Shown: positions 26,862 through 36,121, counted from the first letter of the stretch. The stretch is DNA of 64,000 bases from an uncultured Butyrivibrio sp. (GCA_945928575.1 CAMENP010000003.1:1-64000), one strand, 5' to 3'. Notes: a model not told the origin generated them from the letters alone. A program made the numbers and translations.

Positions 26862-28982
26862 ATGGCAGATGTTAATGAATATGGAAGTGAATTTTTCTTT
26901 AACCGTGAATTGTCATGGATAGAATTTAATGCAAGGGTACTTTCGGAAGCAAGGGATAAGACCAATCCTTTGTTTGAAAGATTGAAATTCTTAAGCATAA
27001 CCGCATCCAATTTTGACGAATTTTTTATGATCAGAGTTGCATCACTTAAGGATATGGTCAATGCCGGATATGAGAAAAAAGACATTGCGGGAATGAAACC
27101 GCAGAAACAGCTTGATGAGATTCTTGAAAAAACTCATGAATTTATCAATGTTCAATATTCAACATATAACCGCTCATTGCTTCCGTTACTTAAGAGCAAC
27201 GGGCTTACGGTGCTTGGAAGTTTCGATGATATGAGCGATGAACAGAAATCATTCTGTGACAGATATTTTATGGATGAGGTTTATCCGGTGCTCACGCCTA
27301 TGGCAGTGGACTCTTCAAGACCGTTTCCGTTAATCCGTAACAAATCGCTTAATATTGCGGCACTTCTTAAAAAGAAAAATAAAGACGAAGAACTTGAATT
27401 TGCAACGGTGCAGGTTCCGCAAGGCCTTCCGCGTTTTGTTGAAATACCGGCAAAAGACGGAATGCGTTTTGTCATCCTGTTGGAGACGATAATCGAGAAT
27501 TACATGGACAGATTGTTCCTGAATTATGATATTGTAACATATGCTCCGTACAGAATAACCAGAAATGCGGACCTTGATATTGATGAGGATGATGCAGCGG
27601 ATCTTTTAAAAGAAATTGAGAAACAGATTAAGAAACGCCAGTGGGGTCAGGCAATCAGACTTGAAATACAGGATAAAATGGATAAGCGGCTTTTAAAAAT
27701 CCTTAAGAAAGAGCTTGCTATCGAGGAGGCTGCAATATATGAAATCAATGGACCGTTAGATCTTACATTTCTTATGAAAATGTATGGACTTAAGGGTTTT
27801 GACAATCTCAAAGAGAAACCGTATACACCGCAGCCGGTTCCGGGAATAGATCCGGAAGAAAGTATTTTTGATGAAATCAGACGAGGCGATATTCTTATGC
27901 ATCACCCGTACCAGACATTCAATCCGGTGGTGGATTTTGTAAGACAGGCAGCGAATGATCCTAAGGTACTTGCGATCAAACAGACTCTTTACAGAGTCAG
28001 CGGCAATTCACCTATTATCGCATCATTGGCCAAAGCAGCGGAGAATGGTAAGCAGGTGTCGGTCCTCGTTGAACTTAAAGCCCGTTTTGATGAGGAAAAC
28101 AATATCATCTGGGCCAGAAAATTAGAGCAGGCAGGATGTCATGTAATATATGGTCTTGTAGGACTTAAGACACATTGTAAGATAACTCTTGTGGTCCGCC
28201 GGGAGGATGATGGCATAAGAAGGTATGTGCATCTCGGAACAGGTAATTACAATGACTCAACAGCCAAATTATATACCGATCTCGGAATGTTCACATGTTC
28301 GGAAGCAATAGGAGAGGATGCAACGGCAGTATTTAATATGTTATCCGGATACTCTGAACCGCTCGGTTGGAATAAGCTTGCACTCGCACCGATATGGTTA
28401 CGCAATAAATTTCTCTATCTTATCAACCGTGAGAAAGAGTATGCGCTTGAAGGAAGGGATGCATATATTATTGCCAAGATGAATTCACTCTGTGACAAGA
28501 AAATAATCGAAGCACTTTATGATGCATCGGCGGCCGGCGTAAAAATAAGACTTATAGTACGAGGAATATGCTGCCTGGTGCCGGGAATTAAAGACGTCAG
28601 CGAGAATATAGAAGTCCGGTCAATAGTCGGAACATTTCTTGAACACAGCCGTATATTTGCGTTTGGCAATAACGGCCAGGAAGAAATCTATATGGGAAGC
28701 TGCGACTGGATGCCGCGTAATCTTGACAGAAGAGTGGAAATACTTTTCCCTGTCGAGAATAAGGAACTTAAGGCCAAGGTGCGTCATGTGCTTGATGTAC
28801 AGCTTTCGGACAATGTAAAGAGCAGATTCCTCAAGAATGACGGGACATATGAAAAACACGCCCGTGGCAGCCAGCCGAAAGTCATTTCGCAGAAGGTATT
28901 CTGTGAAGAAGCAATTGCTGCAGCCAAAGTCGAGCGTGCCGGTTCAAATCCGAGAGTATTTATACCGATGGAACATAATTAA
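26862..28982 (+). CDS. ppk1: Polyphosphate kinase 1
   Basis: This 706-residue enzyme reversibly builds polyphosphate from ATP. The N-terminal domain begins FFNRELSWIEFNARVL, as in all PPK1 proteins. The two phospholipase D-like catalytic lobes carry VLVELKARFDEENNIIWA, GLKTHCKI (the phosphorylated His) and the HLGTGNYN segment, then FLEHSRIFAFGN with the second conserved His. The length is standard. AGGAGG precedes the ATG, 14 nt after ppx. The 3' end overlaps the convergent PHP gene by 23 bp. Confidence 0.96.
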   Translation: MADVNEYGSEFFFNRELSWIEFNARVLSEARDKTNPLFERLKFLSITASNFDEFFMIRVASLKDMVNAGYEKKDIAGMKPQKQLDEILEKTHEFINVQYSTYNRSLLPLLKSNGLTVLGSFDDMSDEQKSFCDRYFMDEVYPVLTPMAVDSSRPFPLIRNKSLNIAALLKKKNKDEELEFATVQVPQGLPRFVEIPAKDGMRFVILLETIIENYMDRLFLNYDIVTYAPYRITRNADLDIDEDDAADLLKEIEKQIKKRQWGQAIRLEIQDKMDKRLLKILKKELAIEEAAIYEINGPLDLTFLMKMYGLKGFDNLKEKPYTPQPVPGIDPEESIFDEIRRGDILMHHPYQTFNPVVDFVRQAANDPKVLAIKQTLYRVSGNSPIIASLAKAAENGKQVSVLVELKARFDEENNIIWARKLEQAGCHVIYGLVGLKTHCKITLVVRREDDGIRRYVHLGTGNYNDSTAKLYTDLGMFTCSEAIGEDATAVFNMLSGYSEPLGWNKLALAPIWLRNKFLYLINREKEYALEGRDAYIIAKMNSLCDKKIIEALYDASAAGVKIRLIVRGICCLVPGIKDVSENIEVRSIVGTFLEHSRIFAFGNNGQEEIYMGSCDWMPRNLDRRVEILFPVENKELKAKVRHVLDVQLSDNVKSRFLKNDGTYEKHARGSQPKVISQKVFCEEAIAAAKVERAGSNPRVFIPMEHN

Positions 28983-29814
28983 CGGAATCTTTGATTGCCT
29001 GCAGGTAGGAGTAATTTATCATAAGATTGCCCCTGCCGCAGCCAAGTTTAATATCGGGCTTGTTGGCACCGTGAAAATCCGAACCACCGGACTCAAGAAG
29101 GTCATAGCGGCGGGCAAGATTTCTCACGGTAAGCTCATCAAAACCGCGGTAAGTTGAATACATCGATTCAATTCCGGTAAGTCCGTAAGATTTTAATTCA
29201 TTGCAAAGGGAGTCGAGTTCACCACCCGTCAGATGATACAACAGAGGATGGGCAAGAATTGCGGCTCCTTTTGCTTTTTTTATTATATCAACGGCTTCAC
29301 TTGTGCTTTTGCGTTCTCTGGCTACATAGAGGGGCATTCCGTCACCGAGGTACCGGGCAAAAGCTTCACGGTTATCTTTGACATACCCTTTTTTTACCAT
29401 GTAGGAGGCAAAATGCGCCCTTGTGATTATGCTGTCCGGGAACATATCGGTCAGTTCTTTTAAAGTAACGGGAAAACCGTATTCGTTGAACAGGTCTATA
29501 AGCTTCAGATTGCGTTCGTTTCGCCTGCTGACTTCATTGCCTATTGCATTGAGAAAATCTTTATCTTTGTAATCAATGCACAGTCCGACAATGTGTATTT
29601 CTTTGTCTTTCCAGCTTGTGCTTATCTCAATGCCCGGTATGACCTCAAGAACTCCGTGCGCAGCTTCAAGCGCCTCATCAATGCCCGTAACAGTGTCATG
29701 GTCGGTAAGGGCGAATGCACTAAGGTCAGCTTTCTTTGCTTCACGTACCAGTTCTGTGGGAGTGAAAGTTCCGTCCGAAGCGGTCGAGTGTACATGTAAA
29801 TCAACTTTATTCAT
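28960..29814 (-). CDS. PHP-domain phosphoesterase
   Basis: This 284-residue protein starts with the PHP metal motif DLHVHSTASDGTFTPTELV, then ALTDHDTVTGI, PGIEIS and a late GGSDFHG, giving the usual set of metal-binding His and Asp residues. It resembles the TrpH/YciV-like RNase AM group, which acts on 3',5'-bisphosphate nucleotides or RNA 5' ends. The specific substrate is not visible. AAGGAG lies before the start. It converges on ppk1. Confidence 0.9.
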   Translation of the reverse strand: MNKVDLHVHSTASDGTFTPTELVREAKKADLSAFALTDHDTVTGIDEALEAAHGVLEVIPGIEISTSWKDKEIHIVGLCIDYKDKDFLNAIGNEVSRRNERNLKLIDLFNEYGFPVTLKELTDMFPDSIITRAHFASYMVKKGYVKDNREAFARYLGDGMPLYVARERKSTSEAVDIIKKAKGAAILAHPLLYHLTGGELDSLCNELKSYGLTGIESMYSTYRGFDELTVRNLARRYDLLESGGSDFHGANKPDIKLGCGRGNLMINYSYLQAIKDSVNYVPSV

Positions 29815-29867
29815 TAAAAAATCTCCTTAAAATACAAAATTATTGTAAATTTTTACCTATGGATTAT

Positions 29868-29884
29868 TATCACGAACCGTGATA
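29868..29884. promoter_or_regulatory. Palindromic operator-like site
   Basis: TATCACGAACCGTGATA is a perfect 7-bp inverted repeat with a 3-nt spacer in the 173-bp region between the divergent PHP and transglutaminase genes. TATACT-like and TATAAG sequences follow at once, so a bound protein would cover a promoter. No candidate regulator is adjacent. Confidence 0.4.
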
Positions 29885-29987
29885 TACTTTATTATAAGTA
29901 TAAAACTTGTCAGAAAAAAAGCAAGTATTATCTTATGAATATTGTCCATGCCGGTTAAGCCGGCTGTTTATATAGAGGTTTACATAA

Positions 29988-31355
29988 ATGTTTAAAAAGA
30001 GAATAATAGCAGCCGTTTCTGTAACGGTTTTATTTGGGTGTACCGTTTTTATGACACTTGCCGCATGTCAGAGAAAGAGTACATCCGGTGATATATATGC
30101 GGAATCTGTAGCAATACCGGCAGATTCCGGGGAGAAATATCCAGAGTCAGGGGAAAATTATGCCGGCATAACCGATTCCGGTACTAAAGAGCCGGTTTCC
30201 GGTTCCGTAACGGCGGAATCGTCAGACAAAAACACAGGCACATCCGGCGGAATACAGACGGATTCATATACTCAGCCGTCGCAGCCGCCAGCATCTTCAT
30301 CACAGAACCGTGAAACACATTCGTCGGGCGAACAGACCGTCGAGACCAAAAGTGTTGCAGCGACTATTATAAACGCTACGGAAAATGATACGGATTCCGC
30401 AGATGATCCCAAAACAGAGAACGGTGACGGAGAAAGATTCGTATTTACTTCGGTTAAAGTAAATGATGACGATTTTGATTATTATACATATCTGACACAG
30501 AAAAAGGGATATGTACCGGTCGGTAACAGGAAAGAACTGGCAAAGCATTGCGTAAATAATGTGCTTTCGCTTGATGCAGGCCGTAAGAGTGTGTCATACA
30601 TAATCACAGACAACGGTATTTTCGACAAAATAGCGGATAAGATGGACGAACTCAGGGAAACAGCATCAGAATCGTCATCGCCTGCGGATATTTATGCAAG
30701 AGACTCTTATCTGTATGAAGAATTAGACCTTGATTATTATACATATTACAGCAGGGGTATTGCTATTTTTATGTTCCGTAAGATACAGGACATAACGAAC
30801 AGCCGCGGAGATTATTCGGTATATGCAATATATTATTATTCGTATGAAACTGCCGATCAGGTAAAACTTACGGAAAGCATTGTAAAACGCGCGGTGTCAG
30901 GGTGGGACGGCAGCGATTATGACAAAATGCGTGCTGCATATGATTATCTCAGACAACAGTGTAAATATGCTGATAATGTAGATGAGCCGATGGCACATTC
31001 TGCATATGGGGCTCTGGCAAATAAAAGCGCTGTATGTGAAGGTTATACAAAGGCTTATAAGCTTCTGTTAGATGAAATAGGGATAGAGAATGATATCGTA
31101 TTTAATGATGTGCATGCATGGAATATGGTAAAATATGAAGGAAACTGGTATCTTATCGATGTTACCAACGGAGATGTCAATGATACATATGCGTTTTTTA
31201 TGTTGGGAAGGGATATTATGTATTCGCATAAGAATTGTATGGCGGGCGATTTCATATTCTCATCCGGAACGATTGCCGGTTACGGTTACATAAACGGAAC
31301 GAATACGGACAGTAATGAAATGGCTTCACGGTCTTTGCTGTATGAAGGTATGTGA
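29988..31355 (+). CDS. Transglutaminase-like surface lipoprotein
   Basis: This 455-residue protein has a signal peptide ending in the lipobox LAAC (Cys at about residue 27). A Ser/Thr/Glu-rich low-complexity linker runs to about 150, and the C-terminal half holds a transglutaminase-like core: the nucleophile Cys in SAVCEGYTKAYKLLL, His in VHAWNMV and Asp in WYLIDVTNGD. It is likely a cell-surface peptidase or crosslinking enzyme. The catalytic triad is intact. It is monocistronic, preceded by a palindromic site. Confidence 0.87.
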   Translation: MFKKRIIAAVSVTVLFGCTVFMTLAACQRKSTSGDIYAESVAIPADSGEKYPESGENYAGITDSGTKEPVSGSVTAESSDKNTGTSGGIQTDSYTQPSQPPASSSQNRETHSSGEQTVETKSVAATIINATENDTDSADDPKTENGDGERFVFTSVKVNDDDFDYYTYLTQKKGYVPVGNRKELAKHCVNNVLSLDAGRKSVSYIITDNGIFDKIADKMDELRETASESSSPADIYARDSYLYEELDLDYYTYYSRGIAIFMFRKIQDITNSRGDYSVYAIYYYSYETADQVKLTESIVKRAVSGWDGSDYDKMRAAYDYLRQQCKYADNVDEPMAHSAYGALANKSAVCEGYTKAYKLLLDEIGIENDIVFNDVHAWNMVKYEGNWYLIDVTNGDVNDTYAFFMLGRDIMYSHKNCMAGDFIFSSGTIAGYGYINGTNTDSNEMASRSLLYEGM

Positions 31356-31374
31356 AAATTGTGTGAAAAACATG

Positions 31375-31404
31375 TTGCCAAAGATTACAAGTAGTTGCTA
31401 TAAT
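31375..31404 (+). promoter_or_regulatory. Promoter of the zinc-ribbon membrane protein
   Basis: TTGCCA (31375-31380), 18 nt and TATAAT (31399-31404) with an extended TGC before it. Confidence 0.6.
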
Positions 31405-31437
31405 ACATATATATAAATAACCTCAGGAGGGACACCA

Positions 31438-32190
31438 ATGAAATTTTGCAGTAATTGCGGAAAACAGATGAATGATGATGAAAGATTCTGTCAGGCATGC
31501 GGAGCCGATTCAGCGGCACAGCCACAGCAGCAGGCACAGCCTACATACACATATGCGGCGCCGGCAGGACAGCAGCCAACAGCATCGAACAATGCACAGA
31601 ATCCATACGGACAGCCTGTATATGCAGCAGGTAACCAGACACCACAGACGAAGCCATCCAAGCTCAATAAGATGCTTCCGGTATATGCCATCGGAGCAGT
31701 GCTTGTAGCTCTTTTGCTTGTATTTTTCTTCAGAAGTGTGGTAGGAAGCGGAAGCCTTACAATGAAAGGCGCTGTCAAGTCATACAGTAAAGCAATTGAA
31801 GCGCAGAGTGGAAAGAAAATGCTCAACGCTACAATGTCAAGACCTTTGATCAAAGCGATTATAAAGGGCGAAGATATGACCAAGAAAGACATCATAGAAG
31901 AACTTGATTCGGTATATGATGACAGTGACATGAAGATTAAGATCAAAGACATCAGAATTACCGACAAAGAGAAGATGGATAAGGACGATGTCAAGGAATT
32001 TAACGAAGGAATCAAGGATGAGACCGGTGTCAATCCGCACATTAAGAAAGTATATCAGGTAGAAGTTAAATACAAACAGAGATATAAATATTCAGGCGAG
32101 GACTGGACAGACTGGGATAAGAAGACAGATACGGTATATGTATATAAGTCAAACGGAAACTGGTATGTATTTCCTTCATCGATATTCTAA
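31438..32190 (+). CDS. Zinc-ribbon membrane protein
   Basis: This 250-residue protein starts with a double-CxxC zinc ribbon (FCSNCGKQMNDDERFCQACG, residues 3-22). A Gln/Ala/Pro-rich linker of about 50 residues follows, then one TM helix (about 81-100) and an extracytoplasmic domain that ends with a hydrophobic YVYKSNGNWYVFPSS motif. This architecture (ribbon inside, TM, small outer domain) is frequent in Lachnospiraceae but has no known function. AGGAGG precedes the ATG and a strong terminator follows. Confidence 0.82.
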   Translation: MKFCSNCGKQMNDDERFCQACGADSAAQPQQQAQPTYTYAAPAGQQPTASNNAQNPYGQPVYAAGNQTPQTKPSKLNKMLPVYAIGAVLVALLLVFFFRSVVGSGSLTMKGAVKSYSKAIEAQSGKKMLNATMSRPLIKAIIKGEDMTKKDIIEELDSVYDDSDMKIKIKDIRITDKEKMDKDDVKEFNEGIKDETGVNPHIKKVYQVEVKYKQRYKYSGEDWTDWDKKTDTVYVYKSNGNWYVFPSSIF

Positions 32191-32203
32191 GAAAAATTTT
32201 AAC

Positions 32204-32235
32204 AAAGCCATCCGGATAACCGGGTGGCTTTTTAT
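32204..32235 (+). terminator. Terminator after the zinc-ribbon gene
   Basis: A 12-bp stem, AAAGCCATCCGG/CCGGGTGGCTTT with a 4-nt loop, is followed by TTTATAT. Confidence 0.88.
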
Positions 32236-32275
32236 ATAGCACGCGTATATATGCCGACCCCTTTCAAAAAGGGTA

Positions 32276-32330
32276 TTGACAAAATCTCTGCGATATTATA
32301 TTCTATTCCTATCGAACTACTAGGAAATAG
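32276..32330 (+). promoter_or_regulatory. Promoter and inverted repeat before the sulfur-metabolism operon
   Basis: A perfect TTGACA (32276-32281) is followed by TATATT/TATTCT candidates for -10. At the expected transcript start lies CTATTCCTA-N9-TAGGAAATAG (32303-32330), an inverted repeat with a single inserted base. Rrf2-type cysteine regulators (CymR) bind comparable CCTA/TAGG-type sites, and the operon encodes sulfur amino-acid enzymes, but that link is my inference. Confidence 0.45.
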
Positions 32331-32342
32331 GAGGAAGCATTC

Positions 32343-32981
32343 ATGAAACAGATTTTGTGCTTTGGAGATTCAAATACATATGGCCTGATTCCGGGAACCA
32401 CCGGAAGGTATGACTGGAATGTGCGCTGGAGCGGAATTCTGGGTGAACGAATGCGGCCTTACGGATACAGAATTGTCGAAGAAGGATTATGCGGAAGGAC
32501 AACGGTATTTGATGATTTATACCGTGACGGACGAAATGCATCTAAAATGCTTCCTGCCATTCTTGAGACACATAATCCGATTGACAGAATCATACTGATG
32601 CTTGGGACGAATGACTGCAAAAGCGCATATAATGCCACACCGGAGGATATCGGTGCGGGAATAGAGGTTCTGTTGAAACAGATCGGTATTTTTGCACCGG
32701 AAGCATCGGTACTTCTTATTTCTCCGATCTATCTGGGAGAAAGAGTCTGGCAGGCCGGGTATGATGAGGAATTTGATAAAAAATCAATTGAGGTTTCCAA
32801 GAAACTTGGAGATGTATATGAACAGATTGCAGCCCGTTATGGCATATCTTTTTTGAGGGCGGCAGATTATGCACAGTGCTCGGAGATCGATGAAGAGCAT
32901 CTGGATGCAGAAGGTCATTCAAGACTTGCGGAAGCGGTTTATAATAAAATACTTAGAGACATAATTTCGGAGGCGGCATAA
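32343..32981 (+). CDS. SGNH/GDSL-type esterase
   Basis: This 212-residue protein has block I FGDSNTYG (nucleophile Ser), the Gly block LCGRTT, block III LGTNDCK, and a late catalytic pair in EIDEEHLDAEGHSRLA. It matches the SGNH hydrolase family, close to arylesterase/acetylhydrolase members. No signal peptide is seen, so it is cytoplasmic. The stop overlaps the next start by 1 nt. In this context it might deacetylate a metabolite linked to the downstream sulfur enzymes; that is only a suggestion. Confidence 0.88.
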   Translation: MKQILCFGDSNTYGLIPGTTGRYDWNVRWSGILGERMRPYGYRIVEEGLCGRTTVFDDLYRDGRNASKMLPAILETHNPIDRIILMLGTNDCKSAYNATPEDIGAGIEVLLKQIGIFAPEASVLLISPIYLGERVWQAGYDEEFDKKSIEVSKKLGDVYEQIAARYGISFLRAADYAQCSEIDEEHLDAEGHSRLAEAVYNKILRDIISEAA

Positions 32982-34141
32982 TGGAAAGAGATATTGAGAC
33001 ACGATGTATTCATCTTGATGAAGCAGATAGCAGATTTCAAAATTACGGGGCAGTAAGTTTCCCTATATATCAGACGGCAACATACACCCATATGGGGGTC
33101 GGCAACGGAACAGGATATGATTACAGCAGATTGCAGAACCCGACCCGCGAGCATCTTGAGAAAATAATAACGTCACTTGAGCATGGATATGATGCGCTTG
33201 CATACAGTTCTGGAATGGCTGCAATATCAGCATTGATGGAATTATTCAAGCCGGGTGACCATATTATAGCAGATGCGGATCTTTACGGCGGCAGCATAAG
33301 ACTTTTTGACAGCATTTCAGCTAAGAATGGAATCAGTTTTACCAGGATCAACTGCAGTCAGGAAGATATCACACAATACATACAGGAGAACACTAAGGCA
33401 ATCTATATCGAAACTCCGACCAATCCTATGATGAATGTATCGGACATTGCCGAAATATCGGCGATAGCTAAGGCCCATGGACTGCTGCTTATTGTAGATA
33501 ATACCTTTTTGTCACCGTATCTTCAGAATCCGATAGACCTGGGTGCGGACATTGTAGTTCACAGCGGAACCAAATACCTTGGAGGCCACAATGACACCAT
33601 AGCGGGATTTATTGTTGTTGCCGATGCGGAATTAAGTGAGAAGTTCAGATTCAACATAAAGACAACGGGCGCAGGGCTTGCACCATTTGACAGCTGGCTT
33701 ATCATAAGAGGAATAAAGACTCTTGCACTCAGAATGGACCGTGCGCAGGAAAATGCCGCGAAGATTGTTGACTGGCTTCTTGCAAATGATGATGTGACAG
33801 AGGTTATATATCCGGGTCTGGAATCTCATCCCGGTCATGAGATAATGAAGAAACAGAGCCGTGGTTTTGGCGCAATGGTAACATTCAAAGTTACATCAAA
33901 GGCATTGGCATACAAAATTTTAGAAAAAGTACATATTATCAGATTTGCCGAAAGCCTCGGCGGCGTAGAGACTCTTATAACATATCCGGTCACACAGACG
34001 CACGCGGATGTTCCTGAAGATATTCGTGAGGCAAACGGTATTACGGATTGCACGTTAAGACTTTCGGTGGGCATAGAGAGTTCGCGCGACCTTATTGCAG
34101 ATCTTGAACGCGCATTTGCCGAGGCAAAGGAGGAGATATAA
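32981..34141 (+). CDS. Trans-sulfuration family PLP enzyme (cystathionine gamma-synthase/lyase type)
   Basis: This 386-residue protein has the Cys/Met-metabolism PLP fold: GYDYSRLQNPTREHLE, LAYSSGMAAISAL, ETPTNPMMNVSDI, the DNTFLSPY segment and the PLP lysine in VVHSGTKYLGGHND. It may be cystathionine gamma-synthase, gamma-lyase or an O-acetylhomoserine sulfhydrylase; sequence alone does not separate these by eye. It is tightly coupled to the genes on both sides (ATGA-type overlaps), and pairing with a MalY/PatB-like lyase suggests methionine synthesis from cysteine. Confidence 0.9.
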   Translation: MERDIETRCIHLDEADSRFQNYGAVSFPIYQTATYTHMGVGNGTGYDYSRLQNPTREHLEKIITSLEHGYDALAYSSGMAAISALMELFKPGDHIIADADLYGGSIRLFDSISAKNGISFTRINCSQEDITQYIQENTKAIYIETPTNPMMNVSDIAEISAIAKAHGLLLIVDNTFLSPYLQNPIDLGADIVVHSGTKYLGGHNDTIAGFIVVADAELSEKFRFNIKTTGAGLAPFDSWLIIRGIKTLALRMDRAQENAAKIVDWLLANDDVTEVIYPGLESHPGHEIMKKQSRGFGAMVTFKVTSKALAYKILEKVHIIRFAESLGGVETLITYPVTQTHADVPEDIREANGITDCTLRLSVGIESSRDLIADLERAFAEAKEEI

Positions 34142-35334
34142 TGTCAGAGAAAAATCTTGATTTTGATACAGTTATTGACAGAAGAGGCACAAACTGCCTT
34201 AAATACGATTTCGCCGTGGAACGCGGCAAACCGGCGGACATATTGCCGCTATGGGTTGCGGACATGGATTTTAAGACTTCATCATACATCCAGGCCGCTC
34301 TGGCGGATGTGGTAAATCATGGAATTTACGGTTACAGCGAGATAAAGGATGACTATTTTAATGCACTGGCTTCATGGATGCACTCCAGACATAATTATGA
34401 TGTCGAGAGAAAATGGCTTGTTAAGACTCCGGGCATTGTTTTTGCTCTGGCAATGGCAGTAAAAGCATACACCGCCAAGGGAGATTCTGTTCTTATCCAG
34501 TCGCCCGTATATTACCCGTTCAAGGAGGTTATCGAGGACAATGGTCGTGTGGCAGTGAGCAATGACCTGGTGCGCCTTGATGATGGCCGCTACGTTATGG
34601 ACACAGATGATTTTGAGAAAAAAATCACAGAAAACAACATTCATCTCTTTTTTCTGTGCAGTCCTCATAATCCGGTCGGCCGCGTGTGGACTCGCAGCGA
34701 GCTTGAAGCAGTCGGAGATATCTGTGTGAAACATAATGTAATTATCGTAAGTGATGAGATTCATTCGGATTTCGTGTTCAAAGGCGAACATTATGTATTG
34801 GCTTCACTCAAGAAGGAATACGCAGACATAACAATTACCTGCACCGCGCCGAGCAAGACATTCAATCTTGCCGGACTGCAGATATCCAATCTTTTCATAC
34901 CGGATGACAGTCTCAGACGCAAATTCAAGAGGGAGCTTGATGCAGCAGGATACAGCCAGCTTGGGATTATGGGCCTTGTGGCGTGCGAGGCGGCATATGC
35001 GCATGGTGGCGAATGGTATGAAGCTGTATTAAAATATATTAAAGCCAACATAGATTATACGCGTGAGTATGTAGATAAAAACATACCCGGAGTTCATATG
35101 GGTGACCATGAAGGTACATATCTGGTATGGCTGGATTTCAGGGATCTCGGTCTTTCGCCGGCAGAAGAGGAACATCTGATAGTGGATGAGGCCGGTCTCT
35201 GGCTTGACAGCGGAAGCATTTTTGGCAAGACAGGCATCGGTTTTGAACGAATCAACGTTGCGTGCCCGCGCGCCACGCTTAAAGAGGCACTTGGCCGCAT
35301 AGAGCGCGCCGTTAAAAACCTAACACAGAAATAG
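34141..35334 (+). CDS. MalY/PatB-type cystathionine beta-lyase
   Basis: This 397-residue fold-type I aminotransferase-like PLP enzyme starts with FDTVIDRRGTNCLKYD and LPLWVADMDFKT, the signature of the MalY/PatB group. It also has CSPHNPVGRVW, DEIHSDFV and the PLP lysine in TAPSKTFNLAGLQ. The family cleaves C-S bonds of cystathionine or cysteine to give homocysteine or H2S. Together with the preceding gene it could complete trans-sulfuration to homocysteine. Overlaps with the upstream gene show co-translation. Confidence 0.92.
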   Translation: MSEKNLDFDTVIDRRGTNCLKYDFAVERGKPADILPLWVADMDFKTSSYIQAALADVVNHGIYGYSEIKDDYFNALASWMHSRHNYDVERKWLVKTPGIVFALAMAVKAYTAKGDSVLIQSPVYYPFKEVIEDNGRVAVSNDLVRLDDGRYVMDTDDFEKKITENNIHLFFLCSPHNPVGRVWTRSELEAVGDICVKHNVIIVSDEIHSDFVFKGEHYVLASLKKEYADITITCTAPSKTFNLAGLQISNLFIPDDSLRRKFKRELDAAGYSQLGIMGLVACEAAYAHGGEWYEAVLKYIKANIDYTREYVDKNIPGVHMGDHEGTYLVWLDFRDLGLSPAEEEHLIVDEAGLWLDSGSIFGKTGIGFERINVACPRATLKEALGRIERAVKNLTQK

Positions 35335-35413
35335 ATATTCGCGGAGATGGATTCCCGGTGTGGAATGGCGTCTCCGCATTTTTTGCGTGTATTGATGGGA
35401 TTCCGGCTACGAG

Positions 35414-36049
35414 GCTACGAGCGAAAATTCGTAAAGCAGAAAATCCACTGCCACAGCCGGCCAGCGGCTACGAGCAAAAATCTAAAAATCGGAAAATCCA
35501 CTGTCATATCCGGTCCATGGCTACGAGCGAAAATCTAAAAATCGGAAAATCCACTGCCGAAGCGGCCCCCGGGCTACGAGCAAAAATCCCCAAAGCAGAA
35601 AATCCACTGCCATATCCGGTCCATGGCTACGAGCAGAAATCCCCAAAGCAGAAAATCCACTGCTGCAGCCGGCCAGCGGCTACGAGCAGAAATCCCCAAA
35701 GCAGAAAATCCACTGCCACAACCGGCCAGTGGCTACGAGCAAAAATCTAAAAATCGGAAAATCCACTGCCGCGGAGAGCCCCGTGCTACGAGCAAAAATC
35801 TAAAAATCGGAAAATCCACTGCCGTAGCGGCTCCCGGGCTACGAGCAAAAATTCGTAAATCGGAAACCCCACTGCCGTAGCCGGTCCATGGCTACGAGCA
35901 AAAATTCGTAAATCGGGAAACCCACTGCTGCGGAGGGCATCGTGCTACGAGCAAAAATTCGTAAATCGGAAAATCCACTGCCGCGGAGAGCCCCGGGCTA
36001 CGAGCAAAAATTCGTAAATCAGAAACCCCACTGCCGAAACCGTATTTCC
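35414..36049. repeat. Tandem array of twelve 53-bp units with mosaic segments
   Basis: Units start at 35414, 35467, 35520, 35573, 35626, 35679, 35732, 35785, 35838, 35891, 35944 and 35997: every step is exactly 53 bp. Each unit begins GCTACGAGC(A/G)(A/G)AAAT, and has AAAATCCACTGC or a near variant near the middle. Between these is a 12-nt segment of a few types (TCTAAAAATCGG, TCCCCAAAGCAG, TTCGTAAATCGG, TTCGTAAAGCAG), and the unit ends in a 15-nt GC-rich tail of about four types. Middle and tail types combine freely between units. 53 is not a multiple of 3, and stops interrupt the frames, so it is unlikely to be coding. The flanks 35335-35413 and 36050-36092 hold no gene. Confidence 0.95.
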
Positions 36050-36092
36050 GGCAAAGCAAATTCAAAGAATTTCTCATTAACATAAATTTCTA

Positions 36093-36121
36093 TTGACAAT
36101 ATACCCAACGGGGGGTATACT
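36093..36121 (+). promoter_or_regulatory. CsoR-type copper operator inside the csoR-copA promoter
   Basis: TTGACA (36093-36098), 17 nt and TATACT (36116-36121) form a near-consensus promoter. The spacer holds ATACCCAACGGGGGGTAT (36101-36118), the G/C-tract inverted repeat typical of CsoR operators. Apo-CsoR would block the promoter, and Cu(I) would release it. Confidence 0.88.

Noticed and set aside
35358..35880. Open reading frames across the 53-bp repeat array
   Set aside because: The period is not a multiple of three, frames are broken by stops in TCTAAA segments, there is no ribosome site, and codon use is unlike real genes here.
35414..36049. CRISPR array
   Set aside because: The variable parts are only 12-15 nt, recur between units and are GC-rich tails, and the conserved parts are split. 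No cas genes are present.
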